From positions 1-63,986 of IMG/VR virus record IMGVR_UViG_3300035701_009376: 63,986 bases of DNA; one strand, written 5' to 3'. This document shows, piece after piece, positions 58,079 through 63,986 of this stretch. Source of the DNA: a virus. A model generated the notes under the pieces. The model did not search any database. It was not told the origin of the DNA and saw nothing but the letters and a program-made list of their open reading frames with translations. The first letter of the stretch is position 1; each line of letters opens with the position of its first letter. Both the position numbers and the translations under genes were made by a program.

Positions 58079-58884
58079 TGGAGTTCGTCCGCAAACGGAA
58101 ACGGGGCCAGAACAAGAAGGTCCGCAAAACCTGGTTCTCGCAAGACGGCTACCGGATTGTCTGGCGCAAGGAGGTTTGGGGCGTCCGCGTGCCGGCTCGA
58201 TTCCAGGTTTGTGTGCGAACGCTAATCCCGTACAGCGACGGACAAACCCGGCAGATGTGGGAGTTCGTCAACCACAAACGCCGCCTAATCAAGACTCTGC
58301 GAGCCGCACAGGACGAGTGCGAGAAACACAAGCGCCTCTGGACGAAGGCGTGCGAGACCCAAGGCGTCCGGGGCTTAAAGGAACTATTCGGCGGCAAGCT
58401 GCCGAGCGGGATGCCCCTGTGGGCGCGAAAGAACATGGACCGCCGGCTGTACGCCATCTTGGTGGACAGCCGGCCAACGAAGTGCCGCGAAGACGAGGAA
58501 GACGAGACATGCACCGAGAGTTCGCAACCGGCTTCCGACGCATCCGGCCCCGGCGGTCCTACAAGAACTTCGGACACTTCTGCCTCGCCCACGGAGCCAG
58601 TTTCGGGAACCCCTACCCCTGCCTCGCCTGCCGAGGGCAAGGGACGGTCTACGACCCGAACGACCCGCCGTGCTCGGTCGAAGGCAACAAGTACCGACGC
58701 ACCATCGCCTGCACCGCCTGCGGAAGCTCCGGCAAAGGGACGAAAGAAGCCTGCCGCCAGGCGTACCAACAAGTCGTCGAAGCGTACCGGCAAGAGAAGG
58801 TCGAGTACGACCGCCTTGTCCAACTCCGGCACGAGGCGCTCAAGAGGCTCACGAAAGACGAAATCGCTGCCCTCCGGGAACTAG
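58078..58884 (+). CDS. Basic protein with a disordered tail overlapping the next gene
   Basis: 268 residues. The first 145 are ordered-looking (KTWFSQDGYRIVWRKEVWG, WEFVNHKRRLIKTLRAAQDE). From residue about 145 to the end the sequence is rich in Ser, Thr, Pro, Arg and Lys and lies in another frame of the gene 58509-58892 for 376 bases. Either the native stop was lost or a disordered basic tail is overprinted on its neighbour. No family recognised. Confidence 0.6.
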   Translation: MEFVRKRKRGQNKKVRKTWFSQDGYRIVWRKEVWGVRVPARFQVCVRTLIPYSDGQTRQMWEFVNHKRRLIKTLRAAQDECEKHKRLWTKACETQGVRGLKELFGGKLPSGMPLWARKNMDRRLYAILVDSRPTKCREDEEDETCTESSQPASDASGPGGPTRTSDTSASPTEPVSGTPTPASPAEGKGRSTTRTTRRARSKATSTDAPSPAPPAEAPAKGRKKPAARRTNKSSKRTGKRRSSTTALSNSGTRRSRGSRKTKSLPSGN

Positions 58885-58892
58885 GGATATGA
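58509..58892 (+). CDS. DnaJ-type zinc-finger protein
   Basis: 127 residues from ATG 58509 (MHREFATGFRRIRPRR). Two half-sites, CLACRGQGTVYDP and CTACGSSGKGTKE, follow the CxxCxGxG rule of DnaJ zinc fingers and are followed by a helical tail (YQQVVEAYRQEKVEYDRLV). No J domain. It overlaps the basic protein in another frame and the next gene by ATGA. May be related to the zinc part of the DNA polymerase insert. Confidence 0.7.
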   Translation: MHREFATGFRRIRPRRSYKNFGHFCLAHGASFGNPYPCLACRGQGTVYDPNDPPCSVEGNKYRRTIACTACGSSGKGTKEACRQAYQQVVEAYRQEKVEYDRLVQLRHEALKRLTKDEIAALRELGI

Positions 58893-59410
58893 GTGAGTTC
58901 TGTCCTCGCTGCACGGCACCGGTGGAGACCGGCCGAGACGACGACCGCTTGTGCGAGGTCTGCGGCTGGTTCGGCGACCGGCAGGAAGTCTTGCTGGCCC
59001 CGCCGCAAGACGACGTGTTCAATCCCGTGCTGGCCGCCGCGCAGACCCTTGAGTTGTACCGCGACGTGTGCCGCAAGGAACTGATCGCCGAGCAGATTTA
59101 CGATGCTGGCAGCGCCACGGAAGTGGACTTGTTCAAGGTAAAGATCGCCCGGCGGCACGCCGCTCACGCGATCGTCGAAATGTTCGTTGCCCTCCGCAAT
59201 CGCGTGGCGAAACAACAACTGAAGCGTATGAACGGCCGGGTCCCCTGGCCATCGAACTGGACCGACCGGCACTACAACGCCACCAACGATCCGTGCGACT
59301 TCCTGGTTGGGCCGTGCTCCTGCGGCGCTTGGCACCAGGAGCAGGAAGACTGGGTGCAAGCCATGCTCTTCAAGCACAACGCCGAGATCATCGACGGAGA
59401 CCCCTCGTGA
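58889..59410 (+). CDS. Zinc-ribbon protein of unknown function
   Basis: 173 residues. N-terminal ribbon CPRCTAPVETGRDD ... CEVCGWFGDR, then a helical middle (VLAAAQTLELYRDVCRKEL) and a C-terminal block ending in CDFLVGPCSCGAWHQEQED. Coupled to both neighbours by overlaps. The paired ribbons resemble those at the start of the next gene. Confidence 0.65.
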   Translation: MSEFCPRCTAPVETGRDDDRLCEVCGWFGDRQEVLLAPPQDDVFNPVLAAAQTLELYRDVCRKELIAEQIYDAGSATEVDLFKVKIARRHAAHAIVEMFVALRNRVAKQQLKRMNGRVPWPSNWTDRHYNATNDPCDFLVGPCSCGAWHQEQEDWVQAMLFKHNAEIIDGDPS

Positions 59411-60315
59411 GAAAACTCTGCCCGAAGTGTGAAGAACTGCTGAAGGTTGCCGACGACGGCACGGCCCATTGCAACGGCTGCGGCTGGTCCGGCCCGGCTT
59501 CCACGGCCCGCCGTGAGCCGAGCCTGCCGGCCACGCCACCAAAGATGCCTTACGTCTCCATCGACATCGAGACCACGGGCCTGAATCACGAGACCTGCCA
59601 GACGCTTGAAGTCGGGGCCGTGATTGACGATTGGAAGACGCCCATCGACCAACTTCCGCGCTTCCGGCGGGTACTGGTCTACGATACCGTCTCCGGTAAT
59701 CCTTACGCGATGGCCTTGAACGCGGCGCTGCTGAAGTTCATGGCGAACGCCCCGAAAGACCCGCCGCAGCCGGCACATGAGGCCGTGGCAACGTGGGCCG
59801 AGAAGTGCGCCATCACCCGGCCGCTCGATTCCGCCGTGCTCACGTTGGCAATCGACAACCAGCCGATCAACTGGTGGAACATCCCGAACAAGCTGCTTGT
59901 CGGCGGCCTTCAGCCGGCAATTCGAGAGAGCCTGATCGACTTGGCGGCCAATCCGCCGGGCACGAGTTGCTTCTGTCAGCCATGCGAGTTGGCCTTCCTG
60001 TTCCGGTCGTGGATCGTGATGAATGGCCTTGACCCCCTTAGCCTGCAAGCGGCTGGCAAGAACTTCGCCAGCTTCGACATGCAGTTTCTCTATTGGCTGC
60101 CGAACTTCACGGAAGCCGTGAGGTTCCGGCATCGCGTCTTGGACCCCGCCATCCTCTTCTGGCGTCCGCTGGAAGACGATCGCTTGCCCGACAGCAAGAC
60201 CTGCTACGAGCGGGCAGGGATCGGCAGCAAGGTCGCCCACACGGCGGTCGAAGATGCCCTGGCCGTCGTGCGGCTCGTTCGCATGGGTGTCAAACGCCTG
60301 GAAGGAATGAACTGA
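59407..60315 (+). CDS. Zinc-ribbon plus DEDDh exonuclease
   Basis: 302 residues from GTG 59407. The N-terminus is a zinc ribbon (LCPKCEELLKVADD ... CNGCGWSG). The exonuclease has Exo I YVSIDIETTGLNHE, Exo II GKNFASFDMQFL, Exo III HTAVEDALAVVRL. It resembles oligoribonuclease/RNase T-type enzymes. With the exonuclease at 19662 it gives the phage two stand-alone DEDDh enzymes besides the polymerase domain. Last gene before a hairpin and the tRNA. Confidence 0.8.
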   Translation: MRKLCPKCEELLKVADDGTAHCNGCGWSGPASTARREPSLPATPPKMPYVSIDIETTGLNHETCQTLEVGAVIDDWKTPIDQLPRFRRVLVYDTVSGNPYAMALNAALLKFMANAPKDPPQPAHEAVATWAEKCAITRPLDSAVLTLAIDNQPINWWNIPNKLLVGGLQPAIRESLIDLAANPPGTSCFCQPCELAFLFRSWIVMNGLDPLSLQAAGKNFASFDMQFLYWLPNFTEAVRFRHRVLDPAILFWRPLEDDRLPDSKTCYERAGIGSKVAHTAVEDALAVVRLVRMGVKRLEGMN

Positions 60316-60348
60316 TACTGAGTGCGTGGTGTGATTCCTTTCGGTTCC

Positions 60349-60381
60349 GCTGGCCCGCCCGATGGTCACGGGCGGGCCAGC
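60349..60381 (+). terminator. Perfect 12-bp hairpin before the tRNA
   Basis: GCTGGCCCGCCC (60349-60360), 9-base loop, GGGCGGGCCAGC (60370-60381). There is no T-run after it, so it may be a terminator for the exonuclease operon or a processing signal for the tRNA four bases downstream. Confidence 0.6.
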
Positions 60382-60384
60382 CTT

Positions 60385-60459
60385 GGCCCCGTCATTTCTA
60401 ACCGGTGAGGATACAGGCCCTTCAAGCCTGGGATGCGGGTTCGAGTCCCGCCGGGGCTA
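60385..60459 (+). tRNA. tRNA-Glu (anticodon TTC), atypical
   Basis: Acceptor GGCCCCG (60385-60391) pairs with CGGGGCT (60452-60458), first pair G:T. Positions 8-9 are TC as in tRNA-Glu. Anticodon stem CAGGC/GCCTG with 7-base loop CCTTCAA; T arm GCGGG-TTCGAGT-CCCGC. The base before the anticodon is C instead of the near-universal T33. CCA is not encoded. It could serve GAA codons, replace host tRNA cut by defences, or be a relic. Confidence 0.75.
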
Positions 60460-60472
60460 TTTGGAGAACTTT

Positions 60473-60643
60473 ATGCCCAGTACCGACATCGACGGCACCG
60501 TGATTGTGATTCTCAGTGCGGCCGAGGCCCGCCGGGTTTATGAACACCTCCGCGCCATTGCCGGCGGCCCCGGTCTGGATGCCTTGGAGCACAGACTTGC
60601 CGATAAGATCGCCCGTGACCTGAACCTGCCAACCCTGGATTAG
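60473..60643 (+). CDS. Small uncharacterised protein
   Basis: 56 residues (MPSTDIDGTVIVILSAAEAR) from ATG 60473, GGAG 6 bases upstream. Two helices predicted; no motif. Starts 14 bases after the tRNA. Confidence 0.6.
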   Translation: MPSTDIDGTVIVILSAAEARRVYEHLRAIAGGPGLDALEHRLADKIARDLNLPTLD

Positions 60644-60714
60644 CCGCGCGTCGGGCAAAGCCTGCGAAGGCTCCCGGAACCTATCGGAAATCTCTCTGCC
60701 TCGCTGATTTTCTA

Positions 60715-60742
60715 CTCTCGTTTTGTCTGGTTTTCGCGTTGT
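60715..60742 (+). promoter_or_regulatory. Bipartite promoter-like element D (CTCTCG-N16-CGTTGT)
   Basis: CTCTCG at 60715-60720, spacer TTTTGTCTGGTTTTCG, CGTTGT at 60737-60742, in a true intergenic gap. ATG 60761 is 18 bases further with TAGAGG between. Best match to element C: both read TACTCTCGTTTTGTCT at the 5' end. Confidence 0.8.
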
Positions 60743-60760
60743 CCTTTGTAGAGGCATCCC

Positions 60761-61168
60761 ATGAACAAGACCGCCAAAGCAACCGTGGAGTTGACAAAAA
60801 ACGACGAAGGCACCTGGCTGAACGTCGAGGTCGGCGGCCGGAAGGCCACCCTGTCGCTCAACAATAGCAACCACGGTCCATTGGTCAAAGACATCCTCGT
60901 CGAATGGGCTGAACGCCAATTCCATCCCACGGGAATCGGCAAGAAGGCCCTGGTGCTGGTCGGCGAGTGCCTGCTGGCGGGGCTAATGACCCTGCTGCTG
61001 GTCGGGATCATCGGCGGTGCCCTCTACCTTTGCTACGCCCACGCCGGCAGCATGGCCGAAGGGTTCGGCCTTGCCATCGGTGCGGGCCTGCTGGGCGGGG
61101 TAGTCCGCTACTTCAAGACCACCCGCCGGATGCTCAGCAAACTGACGGCCGGCAAGCTGTTTCAGTAG
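60761..61168 (+). CDS. Membrane protein after element D
   Basis: 135 residues. Soluble N-terminus (60 residues) followed by two hydrophobic helices near 65-90 and 99-116 and a basic end (RRMLSKLTAGKLFQ). First gene transcribed from promoter-like element D. Function unknown; superinfection exclusion or holin-like roles are guesses. Confidence 0.6.
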   Translation: MNKTAKATVELTKNDEGTWLNVEVGGRKATLSLNNSNHGPLVKDILVEWAERQFHPTGIGKKALVLVGECLLAGLMTLLLVGIIGGALYLCYAHAGSMAEGFGLAIGAGLLGGVVRYFKTTRRMLSKLTAGKLFQ

Positions 61169-61176
61169 GAACCATC

Positions 61177-61497
61177 ATGGCCACTACGCAGAAAATCAAG
61201 ATCGTTGACGAGAACGAGTACAACCGCGCCATGAACACGGGCGTCAGCTACCACCTGCGCCACGCCATCAGCGGGCGCTGGTATGCCGGCCGAGGCCGAT
61301 ACTCCGATGGCGAGCGGCGTGTGACGTTCCGCGGCCGACGCGAGGCGCGGCGCGCCATAGGGGCGTACTTCCGCAAGACCGAGAGCGTCTTCCTGGAACT
61401 GGTGCCCTTCTGCCTGGTGCCGCCCCGCCAAGGCCACGAGGCCGAGGCCGCGCGGCTGTTGGAAGTGGGACCGGAGCCGCTGGTCCCGAAGAAGTAA
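61177..61497 (+). CDS. Small basic uncharacterised protein
   Basis: 106 residues, MATTQKIKIVDENEYNRAMN, Arg-rich middle (RYSDGERRVTFRGRREARRA). May bind nucleic acid. Nine bases after the membrane protein gene. No family known. Confidence 0.6.
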   Translation: MATTQKIKIVDENEYNRAMNTGVSYHLRHAISGRWYAGRGRYSDGERRVTFRGRREARRAIGAYFRKTESVFLELVPFCLVPPRQGHEAEAARLLEVGPEPLVPKK

Positions 61498-61532
61498 TCC
61501 CCGATCCCACTACCCGTGAGAGGCACCGCGAC

Positions 61533-61916
61533 ATGAAACTGGACCTGCTGAATCGCGTGATTACTGCCGCCGCCCTGGTCGCGTTAGCGATTACCTTGGG
61601 CGTCTGGTTGACCCGTTCCCCGCTGACCGCCGCACCGGCCGCCACGCCGGCCGTGGCCCCATTCCTGCCGCCGGCCAAACCTGTTCCGCCCGCGAAGGCC
61701 ATGCCCGAGCCGACGCTGGCCCCTCTGCCTCTCCCAGCCCCCGCCATCCCCACGACGGTCACGACCGAGGTGGAGATCGAGTTCGAGATCGCCCCTTTGC
61801 CAAGCCCGCCCACCCCAGTCGTGGCCGACCCGCCTCGCACCGAGCCGGCCGAGAATCCGCAGACGCCAGCCAATTGCCGGCAATACTTCCGCCGAGGCTG
61901 GTTCCGCCGCCGATGA
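61533..61916 (+). CDS. Proline-rich single-pass membrane protein
   Basis: 127 residues: one N-terminal hydrophobic helix (residues 9-27) then a long Pro/Ala stretch with PPAKPVPPAKAMPEP, ending in a basic FRRGWFRRR. The TonB- or spanin-like layout suggests a periplasm-spanning protein. No lysis gene is recognised beside it, so this is a tentative idea. ATGA overlap with the next gene. Confidence 0.55.
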   Translation: MKLDLLNRVITAAALVALAITLGVWLTRSPLTAAPAATPAVAPFLPPAKPVPPAKAMPEPTLAPLPLPAPAIPTTVTTEVEIEFEIAPLPSPPTPVVADPPRTEPAENPQTPANCRQYFRRGWFRRR

Positions 61917-62269
61917 ACGCCGCGATCAAGCAACTCTTCGACGAGTACCTTCTCGACGCCAAAGACCCGGTGGCCGCCGCCGTGCTCGCTTTGGCAGACG
62001 TTCTCTGTCGGCCGACACCGGAGCCCATCGTCATTGAACCCGACGACAAGGGTACTTTGTCCGTGAAAGAAGCAGCGAGCAGGTTGAACATCAGCAGCAA
62101 GAAGGTCTATCAGATGTGCCTGGCGGGCCAACTGCGCTGCACCCGCATCGGCGGGCGCGTCCGCATCCCTTTGGATGAGATCGAGCGTTACCAAGCCGCC
62201 CGGTGTCACGAGCGGACTTCACTGCCCCCTCCTTCTTCAGGCCACCGCGTACCACCATATAACCCTTAG
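61913..62269 (+). CDS. Excisionase-family HTH protein
   Basis: 118 residues. LSVKEAASRLNISSKKVYQM and RIGGRVRIPLDEIERYQ form the MerR-like HTH_17 domain used by phage excisionases. Residues 1-45 are a helical extension. Proximity to the integrase supports a role as recombination directionality factor or repressor. Confidence 0.75.
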   Translation: MNAAIKQLFDEYLLDAKDPVAAAVLALADVLCRPTPEPIVIEPDDKGTLSVKEAASRLNISSKKVYQMCLAGQLRCTRIGGRVRIPLDEIERYQAARCHERTSLPPPSSGHRVPPYNP

Positions 62270-62275
62270 AAGCCA

Positions 62276-62305
62276 TTGGACTCCTCCTCACAAGTATGGT
62301 AAGAT
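62276..62305 (+). promoter_or_regulatory. Sigma-70-like promoter before the integrase operon
   Basis: TTGGAC (62276-62281), 18-base spacer, TAAGAT (62300-62305), with TGG just ahead of the -10 giving an extended -10. The next ATG is at 62330. Unlike elements A-E it resembles the host housekeeping consensus, fitting expression in a lysogen. Confidence 0.6.
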
Positions 62306-62329
62306 GGAGTTTAGCAGAGGTCTGAAGCC

Positions 62330-62761
62330 ATGACAGTCGATCTGGTCCGAACCATCATTCTTCGCAAGATGGACGAGTGCGACGCGGCTGCTGACCGCCC
62401 CGATCTACCGTGTCCTGATCCAGAGCCAAATGCCCGCCGAGGGTCGGAGATCGTGCAGGACGTTGGCAATCGCATGGCCCGGCTTGGCTTTGCTGAACTC
62501 TATGCGTTGAGCCGGGAGTATGTCCCATTCGCTCACCCGGATGAGGCCAAGGGGTATCTCTCCCAATGCTTGGCCGCCCTGCCGGAACCGCCCGCCATCG
62601 AGTCTCCCTACCTGGATTCCGGGAAGGCCGCGGCATACCTCGGCATCGACGTGAAACAGCTTTACCGGCAGGTCGAGTTGGGCAAGCTCAAGCCTCTCCG
62701 CGGTCCTCGAAACTCGTACCGCTTCACGCAAACGATGTTGGACGACTACCTTGGCAAGTGA
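62330..62761 (+). CDS. HTH_17-type regulator/excisionase 2
   Basis: 143 residues (MTVDLVRTIILRKMDECDAA). C-terminal HTH: YLDSGKAAAYLGIDVKQLY with KLKPLRGPRNSYRFTQ, as in excisionase-like proteins. AGAGG lies upstream. The TTG start of the integrase overlaps its 3' end by 11 bases, so both are co-translated; it probably controls integration direction. Confidence 0.75.
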   Translation: MTVDLVRTIILRKMDECDAAADRPDLPCPDPEPNARRGSEIVQDVGNRMARLGFAELYALSREYVPFAHPDEAKGYLSQCLAALPEPPAIESPYLDSGKAAAYLGIDVKQLYRQVELGKLKPLRGPRNSYRFTQTMLDDYLGK

Positions 62762-63986
62762 AATCTGTGAACTATTCGACGGCCGTCGCATCCGCTTCTC
62801 TCTGAATAAGCGGGACGGTCGTCCCGCATACTTCGTCTACTTCCGTCTGCCAGACGGACGGCGAGCGGAGACATCGACGAAGGAAACGAATCGGCGAAGG
62901 GCGCAGGATGCGGCGATCGCCATCATTCAGGAAGCCTACGCTCCGCCGCCTGCCCCGCCACCCGAACCGGATTCAACGGATTCGGTCCCGTGGGATGATG
63001 CCCTGAAACTCGCGCTTCGGCACATGCGGGCGAACAATTTGCGGGCGACCACGATTCAGCAATACGAATTAGCTGTCAAGACGCTCCGCAAGGTGGTCCC
63101 GGACTCCAAGGGGCCGGACGACATTACGCCTGCGTTGGCCGAGCACTTCAAGTTGGTGCGTTTGGAGAAGGGCCGGAAACCCCGAACCGTCGAGAACGAC
63201 ATCAACAACCTGAGCATCGTCTACGGCCATTGGTTTCGCGACACCCTGAAGATCATCGACAGTAACCCGTTCGCCGACGTGGAACCGCCCAGATACGATA
63301 AAGCGCCCGCGCGCTACATCGCGGAGGATGAACAGCAAGCGTTGTTCAATTGGCTGAAGGAGCGATGGCAGTGGCGATTGCCCCTAGTTTTTCTCGAAGT
63401 GAAGGCCGCCATTGGCTGCCGGATTGGCGAGCTGTCATCGGCGTTGACCGTGAACCTGCGCGAGGGCCGGCTCTATTTCCCCGCCGACGCCACCAAGGGA
63501 AGAGAGGAGCGGGCTTGCCTCCTCCCGAAAACTCTGTACGACGAGTTGCGGGCGAAGGCTGGGCCGACCTACGTCTTCGAGCGGTTCAGCGAAGAGCTAC
63601 GGGAAGTCCATCGACGCAAAGGGAACCATCAACCGGCAAACGCCGTGCGAACCTTCACCCCCGCCCGGCTGAAACGATGGATGCAGGATGAGGCTAAGAA
63701 CTACTTCGACAGGACCAATGCCCGCAAGTTCAAGCTTCACAACTTCCGGGGGACGGCCATGAGCAAGGCCCGCGTCGCGGGCGTCTCTACCGACGATGCG
63801 GCCATCGCCTTCGATTGCACCGTCGCCACGATGCAGCAGCACTACCTGGCGTTCGACAAAGCCCGCGTAGCGGATGATGTCTTCTCGCGGATTCAGAACG
63901 GCCGTGTTGGGCGTGCCCACCAGAATGGCGAAGGCGATGGGCGCGCCCAACAGGACAACCAACGTGCTCAGCGAGCCCAACTCTAG
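62751..63986 (+). CDS. int: Tyrosine-type site-specific recombinase (integrase)
   Basis: 411 residues from TTG 62751 to the last base of the window. An N-terminal Arm/SAM-like part (FVYFRLPDGRRAETSTKETN, LRATTIQQYELAVKTLRKVV) precedes the catalytic domain: R224 in GCRIGELSS, K249, H330 and R333 in HNFRGTAMSKARVAG, nucleophile Y365 in QQHYLAF. The second conserved His/Trp before the Tyr appears replaced (AFDCTVATM). It would insert the phage into the host chromosome; the attachment site must lie just past the window. No ATG is available near the start. Confidence 0.9.
   Translation: MASEICELFDGRRIRFSLNKRDGRPAYFVYFRLPDGRRAETSTKETNRRRAQDAAIAIIQEAYAPPPAPPPEPDSTDSVPWDDALKLALRHMRANNLRATTIQQYELAVKTLRKVVPDSKGPDDITPALAEHFKLVRLEKGRKPRTVENDINNLSIVYGHWFRDTLKIIDSNPFADVEPPRYDKAPARYIAEDEQQALFNWLKERWQWRLPLVFLEVKAAIGCRIGELSSALTVNLREGRLYFPADATKGREERACLLPKTLYDELRAKAGPTYVFERFSEELREVHRRKGNHQPANAVRTFTPARLKRWMQDEAKNYFDRTNARKFKLHNFRGTAMSKARVAGVSTDDAAIAFDCTVATMQQHYLAFDKARVADDVFSRIQNGRVGRAHQNGEGDGRAQQDNQRAQRAQL

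Noticed and set aside
1-63986. CRISPR arrays, insertion sequences, rRNA
   Set aside because: No regular spaced direct repeats, transposase motifs or rRNA-like segments were seen on reading both strands.

Overview
The window is one continuous block of a temperate, tailed-phage genome (a prophage or a phage genome) from a GC-rich bacterium. No ordinary host gene is present. The evidence is a siphovirus-type tail cassette (tail tube, frameshifted tail chaperone, 1255-residue tape measure, tail tip), a phage replication set (primase-helicase, family A DNA polymerase, ligase, nucleases) and a tyrosine integrase at the right edge. The head genes must lie left of base 1. The host cannot be named from these data; a Planctomycetota-type host would fit the base composition and gene style, but that is a guess.

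Layout. 1-18.65 kb (+): connector and tail genes in normal siphovirus order, then three tandem paralogous fibre-like genes, a 1024-residue protein built from about 23 copies of a 20-residue repeat, tail-tip proteins and a last virion-like gene, closed by a 16-bp perfect hairpin terminator. 18.75-23.6 kb (-): a six-gene convergent operon of primase-helicase, small genes, a dNTP hydrolase-like protein and a DEDDh exonuclease. 23.67-23.75 kb: an 80-bp palindrome between divergent operons. 23.75-62 kb (+): a long early/middle region with two ParB-like proteins, a SNF2 helicase, DNA polymerase, sigma factor, DNA and RNA ligases, eight DNA methyltransferases, a radical-SAM protein, deoxyribonucleotide catabolism enzymes, a ClpP-like and a trypsin-like protease, two more exonucleases and a tRNA-Glu. 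62-64 kb (+): excisionase-like HTH proteins and the integrase.

How it works together. The polymerase, primase-helicase, SNF2 helicase, ligase and nucleases can build a largely self-sufficient replisome. DeoC, a 5'-deoxyribonucleotidase, a deoxyribosyltransferase-like protein and a dNTP hydrolase-like protein point to reshaping of the nucleotide pool. A phage sigma-70-like factor at 40.7 kb may read a bipartite element, CTCTCG-N16-CGTTGT, found five times with exact spacing in front of gene groups.

Most notable points: (1) the DNA polymerase carries an inserted DnaJ-like module (J domain with HPD plus four CxxC zinc half-sites) in its thumb region, which could recruit host DnaK; (2) the CTCTCG-N16-CGTTGT element and sigma factor form a candidate phage-specific regulon; (3) homing endonucleases have invaded five places, four of them as in-frame or overprinted chimeras with host genes, two in methyltransferases; (4) the divergent 80-bp palindrome; (5) the repeat-built tail protein, whose repeat is echoed in the first connector gene. 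All names rest on reading motifs by eye; no database search was run.
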